Shown piece by piece: positions 62,401 to 64,000 of a stretch of 64,000 bases of DNA (positions within the stretch are counted from its first letter, which is position 1; every line of letters begins with the position of its first letter). Under the pieces are notes generated by a model. The model searched no databases. It was given only the letters and a program-made list of their open reading frames with translations, and was not told the DNA's origin. The stretch covers positions 50,964 to 114,963 of the forward strand of contig CAUZEA010000003.1 of assembly GCA_963578605.1 (NCBI GenBank), read 5' to 3'. The stretch is from JAKVCB01 sp963578605. GTDB lineage: Bacteria > Planctomycetota > Planctomycetia > Pirellulales > Lacipirellulaceae. The translations under genes and the position numbers were made by a program.

Positions 62401-64000
62401 CTGCAGGGGACAAACCGCAATCCATCGAACGAACCAGCCGTGCTAATTCTTAACTGAAATGGTGAGTCGGCAGGAACATCGATCGAACTTCCATCTTCAG
62501 TCGACGTCGGTTCCGTCTCGTCGTCAACCCTCTCCAACCGAGCCACAAATCGAGTCCCCCCGCGGTAAGCGACTTGGGCTTCGTCTCCATCAATTTCAAG
62601 TTCGCGAACGAGATCATTTGCGGCCACTGCTGGTTCGGAGGTGGGATCGAGATCGATCAGCCGCGGCCTCAAATCGGCGTATTCCATCGCTGCCACACGC
62701 CCCATACCCCACAAGGCCGATTGTTCGATCGCAACCGTTGTTCCACTTACTGGCTGCGCGCCGCGCGAAACCACATACAGCCTGGGCACTTTCACAAATC
62801 GATGCCTCGCCAGCCGACGCAACAATTGCAACAGGCTCTTGGAGCCAAGGCAATTCGCGGCATCGAACGGATCGTTGGTGGTACTGGAGGTGGGAGGCGG
62901 CGCGTCGACAGACCAAAGGTGAATTACTCCGTGGCAAAGTTGGTCATCACCGAAAACCTTGGTCAACAGTTGCTGGTAGTGAACTTCGTTCAGGGGATCC
63001 AGCTCCACCTGTAGCAGTTTGGTGGCAGAATCAAGATCAGCTCTGTCGTTGTCCAACGAGCAGGTATCTCCCGGAGTGACCAGAACACAAGCCTGTCCCG
63101 ATTTGGTGAACTGTTCTGCTGCCGACTGAGCGATTCCTTGGGTATCGGCGAACACCAGCCAGCGGCCATTTTTTTCCGCTTCAGGCGTACCCGTTTCGGT
63201 TGCTGGTTGATCTGTGGGGCACGGTTTCCAGGCAACTTCATAGAGCCACTGGTTGTCATCCGTCGTCGCGACAGTGGTGGCACGGCCAACCCGTTGCAGG
63301 CGAACGCCTTCAAAATAGACAAGGACTTTGCCATCCTGATCGACCAGCGAGGCATCCCCTTCCACAACATCGGGACTGGGGCAAGCATCCTCGGAGGTTC
63401 GCACTGCATAGCTGAAGAGCGGACGTTCCAGATCACCCACAGCGGCGAACATGCAAAGGCGGCGAATACCCACCGGCATGTAGGTGTAGGGGCTGGTCGA
63501 ACCATCCTTTTCCAACGGAACAACCCCAGCCATCGACTGTAACAAGGCATCGCCCAACACGGGATGCAGCAGGTAAGCCCCGGCTTCGCCACGAATTGTT
63601 TCGGGAATTTGAATCGAGGCTGTGGCGTCGTTCGCTCCCCGGGTGAGTTCGTAAACAACCTGGAAGGCGGGGCCGTAGGCGAGTCCGCGCTGGGCAATTT
63701 GAGCGTAGAAGTCTTCGTGACCGATGACCGCTTGTGCCTGGCTACGAATCGTCTCGAGATCGACCTGGCGATCTGGTTGCCATGCCTGCTGATCGATGCG
63801 CGATTCGTGCAGCAGGCAGGCAGTTGCATGCAACGTCCAGTCGGTCTTGTCGTGCGGGTCGTCGCTGGGGCGACTGTAAGTTTCCCAGGTTGCTTCGCCA
63901 CCCGACTCGGGGGAGACCGTCACTTGGACACGTCGTCCTTCTCCCTCCCGGAGAAACATGGCCTGCTGGATGCTGAGGTTTTCAACAAGGTGCTGACCGG
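59454..64000 (-). CDS. Reducing polyketide synthase, C-terminal part (DH-ER-KR-ACP-TE)
   Basis: The frame runs off the right edge; numbering below starts at the ATG at 63959, but the protein continues upstream (HLVENLSIQQA precedes it, typical DH text). Visible domains: DH C-terminal half (HPVLGDALLQ, Asp137); a structural region at 235-480; ER at 500-820 (RLLIHAGAGGVGLAA); KR at 850-1030 (TGGLGALG 857-864, Ser985/986, Tyr999, Asn1003; HAAGVLADG, B-type-like LxD); ACP at ~1125-1195 with Ser1162 in FGIDSLLALEL; and TE at ~1230-1500 with Ser1308 (GWSTAG), Asp1335 and His1479. KS and AT must lie outside the window. It should make a fully reduced acyl chain. Confidence 0.95.
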   Translation of the reverse strand, partial: GQHLVENLSIQQAMFLREGEGRRVQVTVSPESGGEATWETYSRPSDDPHDKTDWTLHATACLLHESRIDQQAWQPDRQVDLETIRSQAQAVIGHEDFYAQIAQRGLAYGPAFQVVYELTRGANDATASIQIPETIRGEAGAYLLHPVLGDALLQSMAGVVPLEKDGSTSPYTYMPVGIRRLCMFAAVGDLERPLFSYAVRTSEDACPSPDVVEGDASLVDQDGKVLVYFEGVRLQRVGRATTVATTDDNQWLYEVAWKPCPTDQPATETGTPEAEKNGRWLVFADTQGIAQSAAEQFTKSGQACVLVTPGDTCSLDNDRADLDSATKLLQVELDPLNEVHYQQLLTKVFGDDQLCHGVIHLWSVDAPPPTSSTTNDPFDAANCLGSKSLLQLLRRLARHRFVKVPRLYVVSRGAQPVSGTTVAIEQSALWGMGRVAAMEYADLRPRLIDLDPTSEPAVAANDLVRELEIDGDEAQVAYRGGTRFVARLERVDDETEPTSTEDGSSIDVPADSPFQLRISTAGSFDGLRFVPCRRRVPETDQVELEIRATGLNFSDVLKALGLYPGIRDEIVPLGIEASGTVAAVGEGVDRFQVGDAVLGVVPYAFASHAITAEYALTLKPAILDYNQACTIPIPFLTAYYALVHLARIQPGERLLIHAGAGGVGLAAIQIAQHIGAEIFATVGSEAKRDYLRSLGVEHLYNSRTLEFGDQILAETHREGVDVVLNSLPGAAITQSLSVLRAYGRFLEIGKTDIYQDTKIGLLPFQDNLSYFAIDLDRMLRQKPAVIRQLFAEVMQHFDSGAYKPPIFTQFEADQTIGAFRYMSQRKNTGKIVVSFEQSPDQIQQESQAGRPAQQSLSQDLVSPDGTYLVTGGLGALGMHVTEWLVQQGARSIALLSRRAPSDETVEKLAQFQRRGVQVFACQADVTDPAALQSAVSRILESHPPFRGVIHAAGVLADGAIADMTLEQFERAAGPKIQGAWNLHQVLGDQPLDFFVMFSSVASILGSPGQANYAAGNALLDGLVHYRRAQGQPATTINWGPWAGSGMATDEGRDEAIQSHGMACMPANQGLYWLERLLRENVDQVTVMDVDWEAFTALLGTRRPTLLQDLCVVDDRSGNVRIQVDQAFREEVFQADMPTRQQLVQTYIQTELARIMGVEVVSLEVDEPLSSFGIDSLLALELKNNLESRLAFTLPMAAFMEGPSIKSLAGETVRLIADPDLEVDVANSGKDEAAEQWEPLVAMRTTGSGPPLFLLPSLGGDIRCYDDLVQRISADRPVFAIRPRGLDDAVLPHQSMREMAQDYATAVHNQYPEGPYHLAGWSTAGIYALAMAHALIDIGVEVASVALFDTPLPTVFNKVEVDDDAQFLCNIINVLNRWRRSDVRIDYNQLAALDPEQRFEMAVEEARKQGAVPAAAPEEYIKRIVQVGEANVRALQSYAPAALNGTARVFLFLPHTKGELSTVAGQEVNEDGDLGWSAEVGQELEIHEVPGDHFSMMFGEGAQHLAGHLDDLARI

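Overview
The window looks like a chromosomal segment of a planctomycete, probably Pirellulales-like. This is inferred from gene content, not from a marker gene. Pointers are many secreted or membrane proteins of planctomycete type, a Tat-type GH109/Gfo-Idh oxidoreductase, a FloA/NfeD/ClpP-like cluster, FmdB, an MnmE-like GTPase without the usual C-terminal motif, and a modular PKS/FAAL cluster.

Layout. (1) 1-7.4 kb, minus strand: the 5' part of a di-heme cytochrome c peroxidase, a decayed aquaporin-like remnant, thiol peroxidase, a hypothetical protein, a large TPR protein with its own terminator, an MnmE-like GTPase and type III pantothenate kinase. (2) 7.6-8.5 kb, plus strand: tRNA-Leu(GAG) with a terminator, then ferritin with a hairpin in its leader. 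(3) 8.5-15.9 kb, minus strand: a membrane-protein cluster with a small overlapping membrane protein, two paralogous coiled-coil proteins, FmdB, FloA, NfeD and a double-ClpP/NfeD protease. It carries a striking 9-bp tandem repeat just upstream of floA. (4) 16-22.8 kb, plus strand: a PA0069-type radical SAM protein, the branched-chain amino acid genes ilvH and ilvC, a class V aminotransferase and a secreted glycosidase-like protein, with a 15-bp tandem repeat after ilvC. (5) 22.8-28.2 kb: GH109 alpha-N-acetylgalactosaminidase-like protein, an Nramp transporter pseudogene, a sugar 1-kinase and a nucleotidyltransferase, which together suggest amino-sugar salvage. (6) 29-32 kb, plus strand: three glycosyltransferase-type genes, the last frameshifted. 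(7) 32.6-48.7 kb, plus strand: a full complex I operon in the order J-K-(antiporter)-(small protein)-L-like-M-N-A-B-C-D-EF-G-H-I. It encodes four antiporter-like subunits, a NuoE-NuoF fusion and a short NuoG. Most genes overlap by a few bases, but four gaps break the pattern, and one holds a remnant of a four-helix-bundle protein. (8) 49-49.5 kb: a CBS-domain protein. (9) 50-64 kb: a polyketide biosynthetic cluster. It has a fatty acyl-AMP ligase with its own carrier domain, a type II thioesterase, an Sfp-type phosphopantetheinyl transferase, an alpha/beta hydrolase, an enolase-superfamily enzyme, an SDR-type dehydrogenase, a GH3-family acyl-amido synthetase and a reducing PKS (DH-ER-KR-ACP-TE) that runs off the right edge.

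The best candidate for an undescribed system is the polyketide cluster. The FAAL could activate a fatty acid and load it on a carrier domain, the PPTase could prime the carriers, the PKS could extend and fully reduce the chain, and the TE could release it. The GH3 enzyme is an unusual partner that may join the acyl product to an amine or amino acid. The product is not known from sequence alone. Secondary points of interest are the four-antiporter complex I, the short tandem repeats at gene starts and the several decaying genes.
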